DNA of 64,000 nucleotides from Mucilaginibacter aquatilis (GTDB lineage: Bacteria > Bacteroidota > Bacteroidia > Sphingobacteriales > Sphingobacteriaceae). This document shows, in pieces, positions 17,458 to 25,598 of the stretch (its first letter is position 1; each line of letters opens with the position of its first letter). A program made the position numbers and the translations under genes. The stretch covers positions 434,001 to 498,000 of the forward strand of contig NZ_WQLA01000002.1 of assembly GCF_009755275.1 (NCBI RefSeq), in the 5' to 3' direction. The notes under the pieces were generated by a model, which searched no databases, was not told the DNA's origin, and worked only from the letters and a program-made list of their open reading frames with translations.

Positions 17458-17925
17458 TTACCGTAAACGGTCGGCCGAACGTACCAACGCATTGTCTCTT
17501 TTAATTGCTTTAATAGCCAATAGTATTAACAAAATTGCAATTGGTGCAAGAAAAAGCCCAATGCCAAAATTGCTGGTGTTGAGTGTTACCGCTCCAACTA
17601 CTCCTTTAACCGTTTGAGCCACCCAAAAGCTGTGGCCAATAATTGCCAGTATAGTTACGTAGGCAAGCACAATTTGCTGTTTACGGTTGCGAAACAAAAA
17701 TATAGTAACCAACGGCAGTAAGGCAACCACAGCAGTAGCAGCGGTTAAGGCCACAAATGATTGAATTTGTTGCTGTTGTCGGTTAACGTCCTGCATAAGG
17801 CCGGTAACCTTTATGCTTGTTGGTATATTGTTGATGTAAACGTTGTTTGCAAGTGTAAATAAGTAAAGGGCAAATATGGCCAGGCTAGCCAAAAATAAGT
17901 ATATGCTTTGTACGCGTTGTATCAT
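17458..17925 (-). CDS. DUF4293 membrane protein
   Basis: The 155-residue protein has four hydrophobic segments, at about residues 7-27, 58-80, 88-106 and 118-138. The opening 'MIQRVQSIYLFLASLAIFALYLF' is characteristic of DUF4293, a family confined to Bacteroidota with no known function. It sits in the inner membrane. It is divergent from truA, and a -7 element lies 21 bases before its start. Confidence 0.88.
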   Translation of the reverse strand: MIQRVQSIYLFLASLAIFALYLFTLANNVYINNIPTSIKVTGLMQDVNRQQQQIQSFVALTAATAVVALLPLVTIFLFRNRKQQIVLAYVTILAIIGHSFWVAQTVKGVVGAVTLNTSNFGIGLFLAPIAILLILLAIKAIKRDNALVRSADRLR

Positions 17926-17945
17926 GATTAGTGTTTATAGCAAGG

Positions 17946-17953
17946 CAAATATA
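17946..17953 (-). promoter_or_regulatory. -7 element of the DUF4293 gene
   Basis: On the minus strand the sequence reads TATATTTG, matching TAnnTTTG. A clear -33 element was not seen. Confidence 0.45.
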
Positions 17954-17998
17954 AAATTGTTTGCTTAAATAATGACTTAAGCTTGCGGCAAGGTTTGC

Positions 17999-18006
17999 TA
18001 CCTTTG
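17999..18006 (+). promoter_or_regulatory. -7 element of truA
   Basis: TACCTTTG matches TAnnTTTG exactly and ends five bases before the truA GTG. If it is the real promoter, the transcript would start at or very near the start codon. No convincing -33 element was seen. Confidence 0.5.
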
Positions 18007-18010
18007 CATC

Positions 18011-18808
18011 GTGGCCCAATTACAACGCTATTTTTTAGAACTGGCTTATGATGGTACCCGCTATCATGGGTGGCAGGTGCAGCCCAATGCCATGAGTGTT
18101 CAGCAAAAATTAAATGAAGCTTTAGCTGTTTTACTGCGCCAGCCGGTTGAAACTATTGGAGCAGGCCGTACCGATACGGGCGTACATGCAAAACAGTTAT
18201 TTGCTCATTTAGATGTTCCGGTTATTGATTTGCCTGCAGAAGCGGCTGTAGAAGAAGTTTCAAAGCAAAATACGAAAGGGCGGAACAGCCTTCGCCTTGA
18301 AAGCTTGAATGCTTTACTTCCTCATGATATTGCTGTTAAACAAATAATACCGGTTCATGCCGATGCACATGCCAGGTTTGACGCTACGCAACGGTCTTAT
18401 GAATACCACATGCATTTTGATAAAGATCCGTTTAAGCAAAATAACTCGTGGCAGGTTAAGGGTGAGTTAGATGTAGAAGCCATGAACCATGCAGCAGCAA
18501 TTATAATGGAGTATACTGATTTTAGTTGCTTCAGCAAATCAAACACACAGGTGTTTACCAACAACTGTAAAGTTGTAAGGGCGCAATGGCTGCGTAGTAA
18601 AGACGGACTTGTGTTTCATATATCGGCCGATAGGTTTTTGCGCAATATGGTACGCGCTATTGTGGGAACTTGTATGATGGTTGGCCGCCACGAAATAGAG
18701 CCCGAAGGCATTCGTTCCATCATTGAAAGTAAAAATCGTAGCAACGCCGGAACATCAGTGCCTGCCTGCGGTTTATACTTAACAGAAGTAAGGTATCCGT
18801 ATTTGTAA
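18011..18808 (+). CDS. truA: tRNA pseudouridine(38-40) synthase
   Basis: TruA makes pseudouridine at positions 38-40 of the tRNA anticodon arm. The 265-residue protein contains 'LAYDGTRYHGWQVQPN' and the catalytic aspartate motif 'GAGRTDTGVHAKQ', followed by 'ARFDATQRSYEYHMHF', 'FSCFSK' and 'FLRNMVRAIVGTCMMVG'. The start is a GTG; no ATG lies between it and the conserved core. A short insert at about residues 78-95 ('AEAAVEEVSKQNTKGRN') is unusually charged. The next gene on the same strand follows after a repeat-rich spacer. Confidence 0.95.
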   Translation: MAQLQRYFLELAYDGTRYHGWQVQPNAMSVQQKLNEALAVLLRQPVETIGAGRTDTGVHAKQLFAHLDVPVIDLPAEAAVEEVSKQNTKGRNSLRLESLNALLPHDIAVKQIIPVHADAHARFDATQRSYEYHMHFDKDPFKQNNSWQVKGELDVEAMNHAAAIIMEYTDFSCFSKSNTQVFTNNCKVVRAQWLRSKDGLVFHISADRFLRNMVRAIVGTCMMVGRHEIEPEGIRSIIESKNRSNAGTSVPACGLYLTEVRYPYL

Positions 18809-18921
18809 ATGGCAGATTTTAGAAACTCGATTTCGGATTTAAATTCATACGAGAGTGTGTCAACTTTTGCAAAAAGCAACAAATTCAAAATCAAACATCC
18901 GCAATCTGATATTAAAGAAAA
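18809..18921. repeat. repeat-rich spacer with 29-nt word, copy 2 (18881-18909)
   Basis: The right half (18881-18909) matches 6644-6672 at 25 of 29 positions. The left half ('cagattttagaaactcgatttcggattt') is a degraded reverse copy, so the spacer is a loose palindrome. It ends 12 bases before the ABC exporter start. Confidence 0.7.
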
Positions 18922-20724
18922 ATGTCTAAAGTAACAGGAAAGGCACTTGATGTACAGCTGCTTAAACGTATTATGGTTTACGTTAAGCCATATAACCGCA
19001 CGTTTGTCATTGCTGCATTTTTAACTATATTTTTAGCTGTAATTACCCTGGCTCAACCCATGCTGATGGAAATTGGGTTAGACAAATATATTTTAGCCGG
19101 TAATTATAACGGGTTGGTTTTTATAGTAACACTGATGATTGCGCAATTAATTGTGCAAACCATAGCGCAGTATTATCAAACTTATTTAACAAACGCCTTA
19201 GGGCAATCAGTCATCCGTGATTTACGTATAGATGTTTTCAATCATGTAATGAGCCTGAGGTTAAAGTATTTTGACCGTACGCCCATTGGCATGCTCATTA
19301 CCCGCACCGTATCAGACCTCGAAACCATTGCCGATATATTTTCAGAAGGTTTGATATCAATAGCAGGCGATTTGCTTTTGGTTATATCTATAATTACTTA
19401 CATGCTGGTGCAAGATTGGAAGCTGACGTTAATTACCCTCATTCCATTGCCTTTTTTACTGGGAGCCACTTACATTTTTAAAGAAGCTATTAAATCTTCA
19501 TTTCAGGATGTGCGTACGCATGTGGCTCAACTGAATACTTTTTTGCAAGAGCATATTTCAGGTATCAGCATCATTCAATACTTCTCGCGCGAGGCGCAGG
19601 AAATGCGCAAATTTAATGCGGTGAATGAAAAATACCGCGATGCCAATATCAGGTCAAACTGGTATTACTCTATATTTTTTCCGGTAGTGGAAATTTTTAT
19701 GGCCTGCTCAATTGGTTTGCTGGTATGGTATGGTTGTAAACGTATTTTGAGCGATCAAACTATGGCCTCCATTACTGCCGAAGGGCAGGGTATTACACCG
19801 GGTAAAATATTAGCATTTATTACTTTACTTAACTTGCTTTTCAGGCCCATACGTCAACTGGCCGATAAGTTTAACACCCTGCAAATGGGTATGGTAGGTG
19901 CCGATCGGATATTTAAAGTTCTTGATACTGATGAAGTAGCGCCCAATAGCGGTATAATCAACAACGTTAAGTTAAAAGGGCAAATTGATTTCAACAACGT
20001 TTGGTTTGCCTACAATGATGATAATTGGGTGCTCAAGAATCTTACCTTTAATATTAAGCCCGGCGAAACGCTTGCTTTGGTTGGCGCAACAGGTGCAGGT
20101 AAATCATCAACCATAAACATACTAAACCGGTTTTACGAAATTGGGAGGGGTAATGTGAAGGTTGATGGCGTAGATATTCAAGACTATGAACTGAGATTCT
20201 TGCGCTCACAAATTGCAACGGTAATACAAGATGTGTTTTTGTTTTCAGACACTATTGCCAACAATATAAGCCTTAACAACCCGGCCGTTACACGCGAGCA
20301 AATTGTAAAAGCAGCAACCGAAGTAGGCGCACATGAGTTTATTGAACGCCTGCCAGGCGGGTACGATTACAATGTAATGGAGCGCGGGGCAACCTTATCA
20401 GCGGGCCAGGCACAGTTGATATCTTTTGTGCGGGCGCTGGTATATGATCCGGCTATTTTGGTGTTGGATGAAGCTACCTCATCGGTTGACACCGAAACGG
20501 AGATACTCATTCAAAATGCTATTGATAAGCTAATGCAGGACCGGACAGCTATTGTGATTGCTCACCGTTTGTCAACCATACAAAAGGCTGATAAAATTAT
20601 TGTGCTTGATCACGGCGAAATTAAAGAAATGGGCAGTCACCAGGAATTATTACGTATTGAGGATGGTTATTACCGTAAACTATACGACCTGCAATTTAAC
20701 TCAGCGGGCATAGATAGGGGATAA
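18922..20724 (+). CDS. ABC exporter, fused membrane and ATPase domains (MsbA-like)
   Basis: The 600-residue half-transporter has six membrane segments in residues 20-330 and an ATPase domain after about residue 345. Walker A is 'LVGATGAGKSST', the Q-loop lies in 'ATVIQDVFLF', the signature is 'LSAGQAQLISF', Walker B is 'ILVLDEATSSVD' and the H-loop is 'IAHRLST'. The signature has alanine in place of the first glycine of LSGGQ. Dimeric exporters of this type move lipids, lipid A cores or drugs; the substrate cannot be told. It is likely to work as a homodimer since no partner gene is next to it. Confidence 0.93.
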   Translation: MSKVTGKALDVQLLKRIMVYVKPYNRTFVIAAFLTIFLAVITLAQPMLMEIGLDKYILAGNYNGLVFIVTLMIAQLIVQTIAQYYQTYLTNALGQSVIRDLRIDVFNHVMSLRLKYFDRTPIGMLITRTVSDLETIADIFSEGLISIAGDLLLVISIITYMLVQDWKLTLITLIPLPFLLGATYIFKEAIKSSFQDVRTHVAQLNTFLQEHISGISIIQYFSREAQEMRKFNAVNEKYRDANIRSNWYYSIFFPVVEIFMACSIGLLVWYGCKRILSDQTMASITAEGQGITPGKILAFITLLNLLFRPIRQLADKFNTLQMGMVGADRIFKVLDTDEVAPNSGIINNVKLKGQIDFNNVWFAYNDDNWVLKNLTFNIKPGETLALVGATGAGKSSTINILNRFYEIGRGNVKVDGVDIQDYELRFLRSQIATVIQDVFLFSDTIANNISLNNPAVTREQIVKAATEVGAHEFIERLPGGYDYNVMERGATLSAGQAQLISFVRALVYDPAILVLDEATSSVDTETEILIQNAIDKLMQDRTAIVIAHRLSTIQKADKIIVLDHGEIKEMGSHQELLRIEDGYYRKLYDLQFNSAGIDRG

Positions 20725-20743
20725 TAGAGCCAGGAGACAATAC

Positions 20744-20797
20744 CCAAGAGCCAAGAATATCGATGGAATGAAAAATATCTCTTGGCTCTTGGTTTTT
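20744..20797 (+). terminator. terminator-like hairpin made of CCAAGAG words
   Basis: CCAAGAGCCAAGA (20744-20756) is perfectly complementary to TCTTGGCTCTTGG (20780-20792), and TTTTT follows. The stem is itself a tandem of the word CCAAGAG/CCAAGAA. It can terminate the ABC exporter transcript, and it belongs to the same style of word-repeat spacers seen elsewhere in the window. Confidence 0.75.
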
Positions 20798-20804
20798 GCT
20801 TCTA

Positions 20805-21047
20805 TTATTTCACCGGCGGATTATCCTTCTCCGGGTCTTGAAATTCATCGGGCGGAGTTTTTATCGGATTAACCGGCTCTTCGCTGTTTTCACGTGTTTT
20901 GGCTACGTTGCCAAAATTGGCGTTGTCTTTATCATAATCTTCATCTTCGGACTTTTTTACGGCTTTGCCACCGTTATCATTTGGCCTGTCGGTTGGTGTA
21001 TCAGATGGAGATGGTTTATCGTGTTCGTTTGCTGGTTGGTGCATCAT
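20805..21047 (-). CDS. small hydrophilic protein of unknown function
   Basis: The 80-residue protein is very polar, rich in D, E, K, N and P, and probably disordered ('PSPSDTPTDRPNDNGG', 'KSEDEDYDKDNANFGN'). It has no signal or membrane segment. The plus-strand frame over the same region reads as an all-hydrophobic string typical of an antisense shadow, so the minus frame is chosen. Such short acidic proteins are common single genes in Sphingobacteria. No function can be assigned. Confidence 0.55.
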   Translation of the reverse strand: MMHQPANEHDKPSPSDTPTDRPNDNGGKAVKKSEDEDYDKDNANFGNVAKTRENSEEPVNPIKTPPDEFQDPEKDNPPVK

Positions 21048-21240
21048 AAAATCAAGTTTTTGGTATATTAAGCTTAACAGCCGGCCTTAATGTTTGTTTA
21101 TTTGCGCAAATAGAAGGCAAACGTTAAGCGTTAAAGTTTGTTAAAAGCCAACGCTTAACGCCGGCAAATGGCATTAATAATTAATAAAGTTTTACCTTTA
21201 ACCAAGCGATTTTTTAATTTCGCATCCCAACAGGTACTAT

Positions 21241-22119
21241 ATGGAAGAATTTGAAGCAAGTACGGCCGCCAAAAAAACCAAAACCATTTACATATCAACG
21301 GTTTTTGGTATTGCTATGGTGTTGCTTATGGTGGGTATGCTGGGGTTGATACTGGTACATGCCAACAATTTATCACGCTATATTAAAGAAAATATGGTGG
21401 TGAACGTTTTTGTTGATGAAGGTGCGCGTGAAACAGATGTGTTGCAATTTCAGCGTCAGCTGGATGGAAACCCATTGGTGAAACGCACGCAGTATGTAAG
21501 TAAAGAACTCGCTGCGCGTAACCTGCAAAAAGATTTAGGCGAAGATTTTGTAAAGTTTTTGGGTGTAAACCCGCTTTCGCAATCTATAGATGTTTACATG
21601 CGGGCCGATTATGCCAACAATGCCGATTTAACCCGCTTTGCTAATGAACTGCGTCAAAACCCTTTGGTTAAAGAGGTTAAATACCAGCAATCGTTAGTTG
21701 AACAGATGAATAAAAATATCACCAACATCAGCTTGGTTATACTTGCGTTTACAGGCATATTTGTTATTTTATCGGTAGCGCTTATCAACAATACTATCCG
21801 TTTGGCTATATACTCACAGCGGTTTTTGATCAAATCAATGCAGTTGGTGGGTGCAACAAAAGCTTTTATACGTAAGCCATTTTTGTTATATGGTATATGG
21901 CACGGGCTGTTAGGTGCATTAATTGCAACCATTATTTTAGTGGGTACGCTGTACCTTGCCTATAACCAAATTCCTGATTTAATAGTGCTGCAAAACTACT
22001 ATGAGTTTGCCATTATATTTGTTGCCATTGTATTGCTTGGCATATTCATATCGGGCTTTAGTACATTTTTGGCGGTTAACCGTTTCCTTCGTTTAAAAAT
22101 TTATCAATTATATAGATAG
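21241..22119 (+). CDS. ftsX: cell division protein FtsX-like permease
   Basis: The 292-residue protein has one N-terminal membrane segment (about residues 17-42), a periplasmic domain ('VFVDEGARETDVLQFQRQL', 'QYVSKELAARNLQKDLGEDF'), then three membrane segments of the FtsX/MacB permease fold ('RFLIKSMQLVGATKAFIRKPFLLYG' is the conserved cytosolic loop). FtsX pairs with the ATPase FtsE to control peptidoglycan hydrolases at the septum. ftsE is not adjacent. It starts a tight plus-strand cluster with DUF3098 and uppP (gaps of 6 and 3 bases), which fits an envelope-biogenesis operon. Confidence 0.93.
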   Translation: MEEFEASTAAKKTKTIYISTVFGIAMVLLMVGMLGLILVHANNLSRYIKENMVVNVFVDEGARETDVLQFQRQLDGNPLVKRTQYVSKELAARNLQKDLGEDFVKFLGVNPLSQSIDVYMRADYANNADLTRFANELRQNPLVKEVKYQQSLVEQMNKNITNISLVILAFTGIFVILSVALINNTIRLAIYSQRFLIKSMQLVGATKAFIRKPFLLYGIWHGLLGALIATIILVGTLYLAYNQIPDLIVLQNYYEFAIIFVAIVLLGIFISGFSTFLAVNRFLRLKIYQLYR

Positions 22120-22125
22120 TACAAT

Positions 22126-22398
22126 ATGGCTCAAAAATTTGAAAAGCCTGCAGGCACACCAACAAGGCCTTCTATTTTAGGTAATAGCAAGCCGGCTGCT
22201 GCACCTGTTCAGTTTGTGTTTGGCAAAGCCAATTATCAAATACTGGCAGTTAGCGTGCTTATTGTAACTTTAGGCTTTATACTAATGTCGGGCACTACTG
22301 ATATTTACAGCACTACTAAAATTGTGATTGCGCCGCTGGTTGTATTAGCAGGTTTCGGCCTTGCTTTTTATGCCATTATGAAAAAGCCTGTAGCCTAA
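22126..22398 (+). CDS. DUF3098 membrane protein
   Basis: The 90-residue protein has a polar proline-rich N-terminus, the segment 'FVFGKANYQILAVSVLIVTLG', and two membrane helices. This is the DUF3098 family, which in Bacteroidota is typically found between ftsX and uppP, as here. Function is unknown. The tight spacing (6 bases after ftsX, 3 before uppP) implies co-expression with division and cell-wall lipid recycling genes. Confidence 0.9.
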   Translation: MAQKFEKPAGTPTRPSILGNSKPAAAPVQFVFGKANYQILAVSVLIVTLGFILMSGTTDIYSTTKIVIAPLVVLAGFGLAFYAIMKKPVA

Positions 22399-22401
22399 CG
22401 C

Positions 22402-23196
22402 ATGACTGTAATACAAGCTATTATTTTGGCCATTATTGAAGGCCTTACGGAGTTTTTGCCAGTGTCATCAACCGGGCACATGATTATTGCTTCATCGGCC
22501 ATGGGCATTGCCAGTAATGATTTTGTTAAGTTGTTTACTGTTGCCATTCAATTAGGTGCTATACTTTCGGTAGTTGTACTATACTTCAAACGTTTTTTTA
22601 AATCGCTCGATTTTTATTATAAACTAATAGTTGCCTTTATACCGGCGGCCGTTTTTGGTTTATTATTCAGCAAAAAAATTGATGAGCTGATGGAAAGCGC
22701 CCTTACCGTTGGTATAACGCTTTTTGTTGGCGGCGTTATCCTTTTGTTTGTTGACAAATGGTTTGGAAAAACTGATGTAGAAGACGAAAAGGATATAAAC
22801 TATGCTACGGCATTGAAAATAGGTTTTTTTCAATGCATTGCCATGATTCCAGGGACTTCACGTTCAGCTGCTACCATTGTAGGTGGTATGTCGCAAAAGC
22901 TGAGCCGAAAAGCTGCCGCAGAGTTTTCATTCTTTTTGGCAGTACCCACCATGTTTGCTGCAACAGCCAAAAAACTGCTTGACTTTTTTAAAGACGGGCA
23001 CACCTTCAACGGCGAAGAAATTAAGTTACTGGTAATAGGAAATGTAGTAGCGTTTATAGTTGCCCTTTTAGCTATACGTACATTCATCACCTTTTTAGAG
23101 AAAAAAGGCTTTATGCTATTTGGTTGGTACCGCATTTTAGTTGGTGCAGTTATTATAGGTCTTTACGCAACGGGGCATAACCTGGAGATAATCTAA
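22402..23196 (+). CDS. uppP: undecaprenyl-diphosphatase (UppP/BacA)
   Basis: UppP removes a phosphate from undecaprenyl diphosphate, recycling the lipid carrier for peptidoglycan and surface polysaccharide. The 264-residue, multi-span protein shows both family motifs: '[15 protein letters not shown]' near the N-terminus and '[14 protein letters not shown]' in the middle. It acts in the inner membrane. It is the third gene of the ftsX cluster and is followed by a hairpin terminator. Confidence 0.97.
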   Translation: MTVIQAIILAIIEGLTEFLPVSSTGHMIIASSAMGIASNDFVKLFTVAIQLGAILSVVVLYFKRFFKSLDFYYKLIVAFIPAAVFGLLFSKKIDELMESALTVGITLFVGGVILLFVDKWFGKTDVEDEKDINYATALKIGFFQCIAMIPGTSRSAATIVGGMSQKLSRKAAAEFSFFLAVPTMFAATAKKLLDFFKDGHTFNGEEIKLLVIGNVVAFIVALLAIRTFITFLEKKGFMLFGWYRILVGAVIIGLYATGHNLEII

Positions 23197-23220
23197 AGCC
23201 ATAATTCAAGACAATATATT

Positions 23221-23256
23221 AAAGCGGTCTGTCCATCGAAGGGTAGATCGCTTTTT
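23221..23256 (+). terminator. terminator of the ftsX-uppP cluster
   Basis: AAAGCGGTCT (23221-23230) pairs with AGATCGCTTT (23245-23254) at 9 of 10 positions, and the stem runs into a T-tract. Confidence 0.75.
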
Positions 23257-23273
23257 GATTTTTACATAATTTT

Positions 23274-23305
23274 CCTCTTGATTCTGTACGCTGTACTCTT
23301 GATTG
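23274..23305. repeat. word-repeat spacer before truB
   Basis: The words CTCTTGATT and CTGTAC occur twice each in 32 bases. The 13-mer CTGTACTCTTGAT (23291-23303) is the exact reverse complement of 42581-42593 in the sdhA-sdhB spacer. Confidence 0.75.
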
Positions 23306-23313
23306 TTATTTGT

Positions 23314-23321
23314 TACCTTTG
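23314..23321 (+). promoter_or_regulatory. -7 element of truB
   Basis: TACCTTTG matches TAnnTTTG exactly and lies 16 bases before the TTG start of truB. It directly follows the word-repeat spacer. Confidence 0.5.
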
Positions 23322-23337
23322 TGCTTTATAAAGAGTT

Positions 23338-24549
23338 TTGAACGAAGCACATCCAAAATATAAAGACTTCAATTTTGTTGAAGGCGAACTATTGTTAATT
23401 AACAAACCTTACCGCTGGACTAGTTTTGACATTGTAGGTAAAGTGCGTAATGCATTTAAACCACTTAAGTTGAAAGTTGGCCATGCGGGTACCCTTGATC
23501 CGCTGGCTACCGGGTTGCTTATTGTTTGCACTGGTAAAATGACCAAGCAAATTGATACCTTCCAGGCCGAAGAAAAGGAGTACACCGGTACATTTACACT
23601 GGGTGGCACTACGCCATCCTATGATATGGAAACCGAGGTAGATCAAACCTTTGAAACGGCTCACCTTACTGAGCAGATTTTAAGAGAGGCTTGTACACAG
23701 TTTATTGGCGAAATTCAACAGTACCCACCGGCGCACTCGGCTATTAAAGTAAATGGTGAGCGGCTTTATGAAAAGGCCCGCCGGGGCGAGGAGGTTGAAC
23801 TTAAAGCACGCACATTAACAATTACAGAATTTGAGCTAACCCGTATTGAGCTGCCTGAAGTCGACTTTAGAGTTGTATGCAGTAAAGGTACCTACATCCG
23901 CTCGCTGGCAAATGATTTTGGTAAAGCCGTGAACAGCGGCGCTTATTTATCAAGACTAAGGCGTACACGCAGTGGTAATTTCAAGGTTGAAGATGCTTGG
24001 GAGATTATGGAATTGGTTGATGTAATTCGTGCTCAAAATTCGCCCCACCCAAACCCTCCCCGGGAGGGAGGGCTTAATGAGGGGATAGATTTTAACAATA
24101 TCAGGGAATACAGGCAAACAGCCGACTTAAAAAATTATGAGCAGCTAAAAGCTAATAGTCGCTCTAATCGGCACATGCCTACAGAGGCGGAAGGCACTTT
24201 GTGGCAGCTACTACGAAATAACAGTACTGGATATAAAGTAAGAAGGCAGCACGCTATTGATAACTATATTGCTGATTTTATATGCCTTCAAAAAGGTTTA
24301 GTAATAGAAGTTGATGGCAAATATCATGAACATATTAAAGAAGCTGACAGTATAAGAACGGATGCTCTAAATCATTGGGGCTTTGAGGTAATCAGGTTTG
24401 ATAATGACGAGGTTCTCGCACAGCCACAAAAGGTTTTTGACGAGATTAGAAATAAGATAAATAGTATGCCCGACAGAAAGAAAGCCCTCCCTCCCGGGGA
24501 GGGTTTGGGTGGGGCAACAGAAAGCGTTAACACGGGAGGGGAAGTATGA
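23338..24549 (+). CDS. truB: tRNA pseudouridine(55) synthase fused to a DUF559 endonuclease domain
   Basis: Residues 1-235 are a complete TruB: 'LLLINKPYRWTSFDIVGKVR', the catalytic aspartate motif 'VGHAGTLDPLATGLLIVC', 'YPPAHSAIKVNGERLYEKAR' and 'CSKGTYIRSLANDFG'. At residue 236 the frame enters a 474-bp inverted-repeat element. Residues 265-385 are a DUF559 (Vsr-like) nuclease domain with 'YKVRRQHAIDNYIADFIC' and 'LVIEVDGKYHEH', including the likely active-site D313, E324 and D326. The last ten residues return to host sequence and the stop overlaps the ribF start (ATGA). The start is a TTG at 23338, with no ATG before the conserved core. Whether the fused tail harms TruB is unknown. Confidence 0.93.
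   Translation: MNEAHPKYKDFNFVEGELLLINKPYRWTSFDIVGKVRNAFKPLKLKVGHAGTLDPLATGLLIVCTGKMTKQIDTFQAEEKEYTGTFTLGGTTPSYDMETEVDQTFETAHLTEQILREACTQFIGEIQQYPPAHSAIKVNGERLYEKARRGEEVELKARTLTITEFELTRIELPEVDFRVVCSKGTYIRSLANDFGKAVNSGAYLSRLRRTRSGNFKVEDAWEIMELVDVIRAQNSPHPNPPREGGLNEGIDFNNIREYRQTADLKNYEQLKANSRSNRHMPTEAEGTLWQLLRNNSTGYKVRRQHAIDNYIADFICLQKGLVIEVDGKYHEHIKEADSIRTDALNHWGFEVIRFDNDEVLAQPQKVFDEIRNKINSMPDRKKALPPGEGLGGATESVNTGGEV
24042..24075 (+). repeat. left 34-bp terminal inverted repeat of the DUF559 element
   Basis: This arm is an exact reverse complement of 24482-24515. It is C-rich then G-rich and contains its own palindrome, CCCTCCC/GGGAGGG with a central C (24054-24068). In the truB frame it reads PHPNPPREGGL. 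Confidence 0.97.
24482..24515 (-). repeat. right 34-bp terminal inverted repeat of the DUF559 element
   Basis: This arm is an exact reverse complement of 24042-24075. In the truB frame it reads KALPPGEGLGGA. Host truB sequence resumes at 24516. Confidence 0.97.
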
Positions 24550-25478
24550 GAGTCTATCATAACATAGACGATTTTACGCCGCTACCTAATGCAGTGGTAA
24601 CCATTGGTACATTTGATGGCGTACACCAGGGGCATCGTCAAATTATTGCGCGCTTGAAAGAGCTGGCCCGTCAAACAGGTGGCGAAACTGTTATCCTCAC
24701 CTTTTTCCCGCATCCACGAATGATTATTCATCCCGAAGATCAGAGTTTGAAGTTAATCAGCACGATTGATGAGCGTGCGGCGCTGCTTGAAGAACTTGGT
24801 GTCGATCATTTGATTATAACTCCTTTCTCTCGCGATTTTTCTAACCAAACGGCTGAAGCTTACATTTATGATGTGCTGGTTAAAAAAATTGGTACCCGTA
24901 CTATTATCATTGGTTATGACCATCGGTTTGGTAAAGACCGCCATGGCGGGTTGCAGGATTTGCAGGCGGCTGGTCCTGAGTATGGTTTTGACGTAATTGA
25001 AATTCCGGAGCAGGACATCAACCATGTGGCTATAAGTTCGACCCGTATACGTGAGGCATTACTAAGGGGAGATATAGAGCAGGCTAATACCTTTTTAGGA
25101 TACTCATTTTATTTAACAGGTAAAGTTATACGTGGCAATCAAATTGGACGGCAGTTGGGCTACCCTACCGCTAACCTGCTTGTTGAAGAAGGGTATAAGC
25201 TGATACCTGCCGATGGTATATTTTCGGCAACGGTAAAAATTGGTGCCGAAACTTTTAAGGGCATGGCATACATTGGTCACAGGCCAACCATTAATGGTAT
25301 GACGCGCAACATCGAAGTGAACTTATTTGATTTTGACCGTGATATTTACAATCAAAGTGTGCAAATGAACTTTCATCATTTCATCAGGCACGATGTTAAG
25401 TTTTCTTCGCTTGAGGGCTTAAAAGAACAACTAGCGCAAGACAAAATTGCGGTAATGGCCGTGCTCAATAATTCCTGA
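24546..25478 (+). CDS. ribF: bifunctional riboflavin kinase / FAD synthetase
   Basis: RibF phosphorylates riboflavin to FMN and adenylylates it to FAD. The 310-residue protein has the N-terminal nucleotidyltransferase motif 'VTIGTFDGVHQGHRQII', 'GYDHRFGKDRHGG' and 'ISSTRIREALLRGD', then a C-terminal kinase domain from about residue 185 with 'GRQLGYPTANL'. The ATG overlaps the truB stop (ATGA), so translation is probably coupled to the TruB-endonuclease fusion. It acts in the cytoplasm. truB-ribF pairing is common across bacteria. Confidence 0.96.
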   Translation: MRVYHNIDDFTPLPNAVVTIGTFDGVHQGHRQIIARLKELARQTGGETVILTFFPHPRMIIHPEDQSLKLISTIDERAALLEELGVDHLIITPFSRDFSNQTAEAYIYDVLVKKIGTRTIIIGYDHRFGKDRHGGLQDLQAAGPEYGFDVIEIPEQDINHVAISSTRIREALLRGDIEQANTFLGYSFYLTGKVIRGNQIGRQLGYPTANLLVEEGYKLIPADGIFSATVKIGAETFKGMAYIGHRPTINGMTRNIEVNLFDFDRDIYNQSVQMNFHHFIRHDVKFSSLEGLKEQLAQDKIAVMAVLNNS

Positions 25479-25598
25479 TACTTTTAGCTGCTACATTCAA
25501 TTACAAAGTAATCTTCATATATTGGTTTAGTCAACTTATAATTGCAGCTACTTAAAGAGTTGAAAAGTAACTAAACAAGCTATTGGCTAACCTAACAA

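Larger units (their letters stand above)
24042..24515 (+). mobile_element. 474-bp inverted-repeat element carrying a DUF559 domain, inserted in truB
   Basis: Perfect 34-bp inverted repeats bound a single open frame for a DUF559 domain. The length equals 158 codons, so the host frame continues. Removing it joins TC and A into one serine codon and gives a 245-residue TruB, the usual size. No target-site duplication was found at the edges and no transposase is encoded. DUF559 proteins flanked by GGGAGGG/CCCTCCC palindromes are, as I recall, scattered through many genomes, but I know of no described mobility mechanism. Confidence 0.85.

Noticed and set aside
20796..21071. Plus-strand frame of 91 codons full of hydrophobic residues
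   Set aside because: It is antisense to a polar minus-strand gene, has an unlikely uninterrupted hydrophobic/arginine composition and no promoter or conserved features.
24042..24515. The truB insert as a classical insertion sequence
   Set aside because: It has no transposase, is far too short and shows no flanking direct repeats, so it is reported as a different type of element.
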